Assembly (NCBI GenBank): GCA_964569025.1
Contig: CAZMSQ010000076.1
Coordinates: 1 to 6,653, forward strand
Length of the DNA stretch: 6,653 nt
Direction: 5' to 3'
Origin: CAZMSQ01 sp964569025
GTDB taxonomy: Bacteria; Bacteroidota; Bacteroidia; Chitinophagales; Saprospiraceae
Each line of letters opens with the position of its first letter. The stretch's first letter is position 1. This document shows, piece after piece, positions 6,496 through 6,653 of this stretch. The notes beneath the pieces were generated by a model. That model saw only the letters and a program-made list of their open reading frames with translations, did not search any database and was not told the DNA's origin. Both the position numbers and the translations under genes were made by a program.

Positions 6496-6653
6496 TTTGG
6501 GCCGGGCACGGGTTAGTTTTTCGCCACCCGTCATTCCCATCACCATTCACGTCCTTCCTATTTTTGAAAGATGTCGCTGCGCTGCAGCTTCCGGTTTCGC
6601 TGCAGCACGATTGCTAATGAGAGACAGCCCCTACAGGGCTTTTGCTGTGATTT
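6496..6653. other. Non-coding 3' flank with several inverted repeats
   Basis: No credible gene lies in these 158 bp. They contain ACGGGT (6508-6513) matched by ACCCGT (6526-6531) around a 12-base loop. The self-complementary 8-mer GCTGCAGC occurs twice, at 6581-6588 and 6599-6606. A hairpin at 6626-6640 is followed by a short T run. None is strong alone; together they suggest a transcript end region after the dehydrogenase gene. Confidence 0.5.
6626..6643 (+). terminator. Candidate intrinsic terminator downstream of the dehydrogenase
   Basis: AGCCC and GGGCT pair around the 5-base loop CTACA and are followed directly by T bases (TTTG). Flanking ACAGC and GCTGT could form an alternative, wider stem. 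The 5-bp stem and short T tract make it weak, and its position 130 bp past the stop codon leaves room for a different terminator nearer the gene. Confidence 0.4.

Noticed and set aside
6508..6531. ACGGGT/ACCCGT inverted repeat as the dehydrogenase terminator
   Set aside because: The loop is 12 bases, the stem only 6 bp, and no T run follows on the plus strand, so I kept only the downstream hairpin as a terminator candidate.

Overview
The window looks like chromosomal DNA of a Bacteroidota bacterium. The strongest evidence is a PorP/SprF-family outer-membrane protein, a family tied to the type IX secretion system (T9SS) and gliding of that phylum. A secreted M43 (cytophagalysin-type) metalloprotease with a long Cys-rich repeat tail supports the same assignment. 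Mixed, fairly GC-balanced coding DNA would fit a Saprospiria-like lineage, but that finer placement is a guess. I see no rRNA, tRNA, CRISPR array, insertion sequence or phage gene.

Layout. The left 2.7 kb reads leftward. coaE (dephospho-CoA kinase, about 2699 to 2106) is followed after a 114-bp gap by a large M43 protease gene (from 1991) that runs off the left edge with 663 codons visible. It has a signal peptide, a complete catalytic domain and then a repeat array: three Cys-rich motifs at an exact 25-residue period, then a 132-residue composite unit present twice and starting a third time. The right 3.8 kb reads rightward: a porP/sprF-like gene (2819-3838), a membrane di-iron hydroxylase resembling alkylglycerol monooxygenase (AGMO/TMEM195; 3882-5204) and an ALDH3-type aldehyde dehydrogenase (5083-6495). 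The last two overlap by 122 bp. A short divergent intergenic region separates the two halves. The final 158 bp hold only inverted repeats and a weak terminator candidate.

How the genes may work together. The most interesting pair is the AGMO-like oxygenase and the ALDH3-like dehydrogenase. In animals AGMO splits alkylglycerol ether lipids to a fatty aldehyde, and an ALDH3-family fatty aldehyde dehydrogenase oxidises that aldehyde to the fatty acid. Here homologues of both steps are encoded back to back with overlapping reading frames. This suggests a compact bacterial ether-lipid (or other aldehyde-releasing lipid) catabolic module. The assignment rests on motif reading and context only; the substrate is unproven. 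The protease is a plausible T9SS cargo and the PorP protein a plausible T9SS-associated outer-membrane partner, but the cargo's C-terminal sorting domain would lie outside the window.
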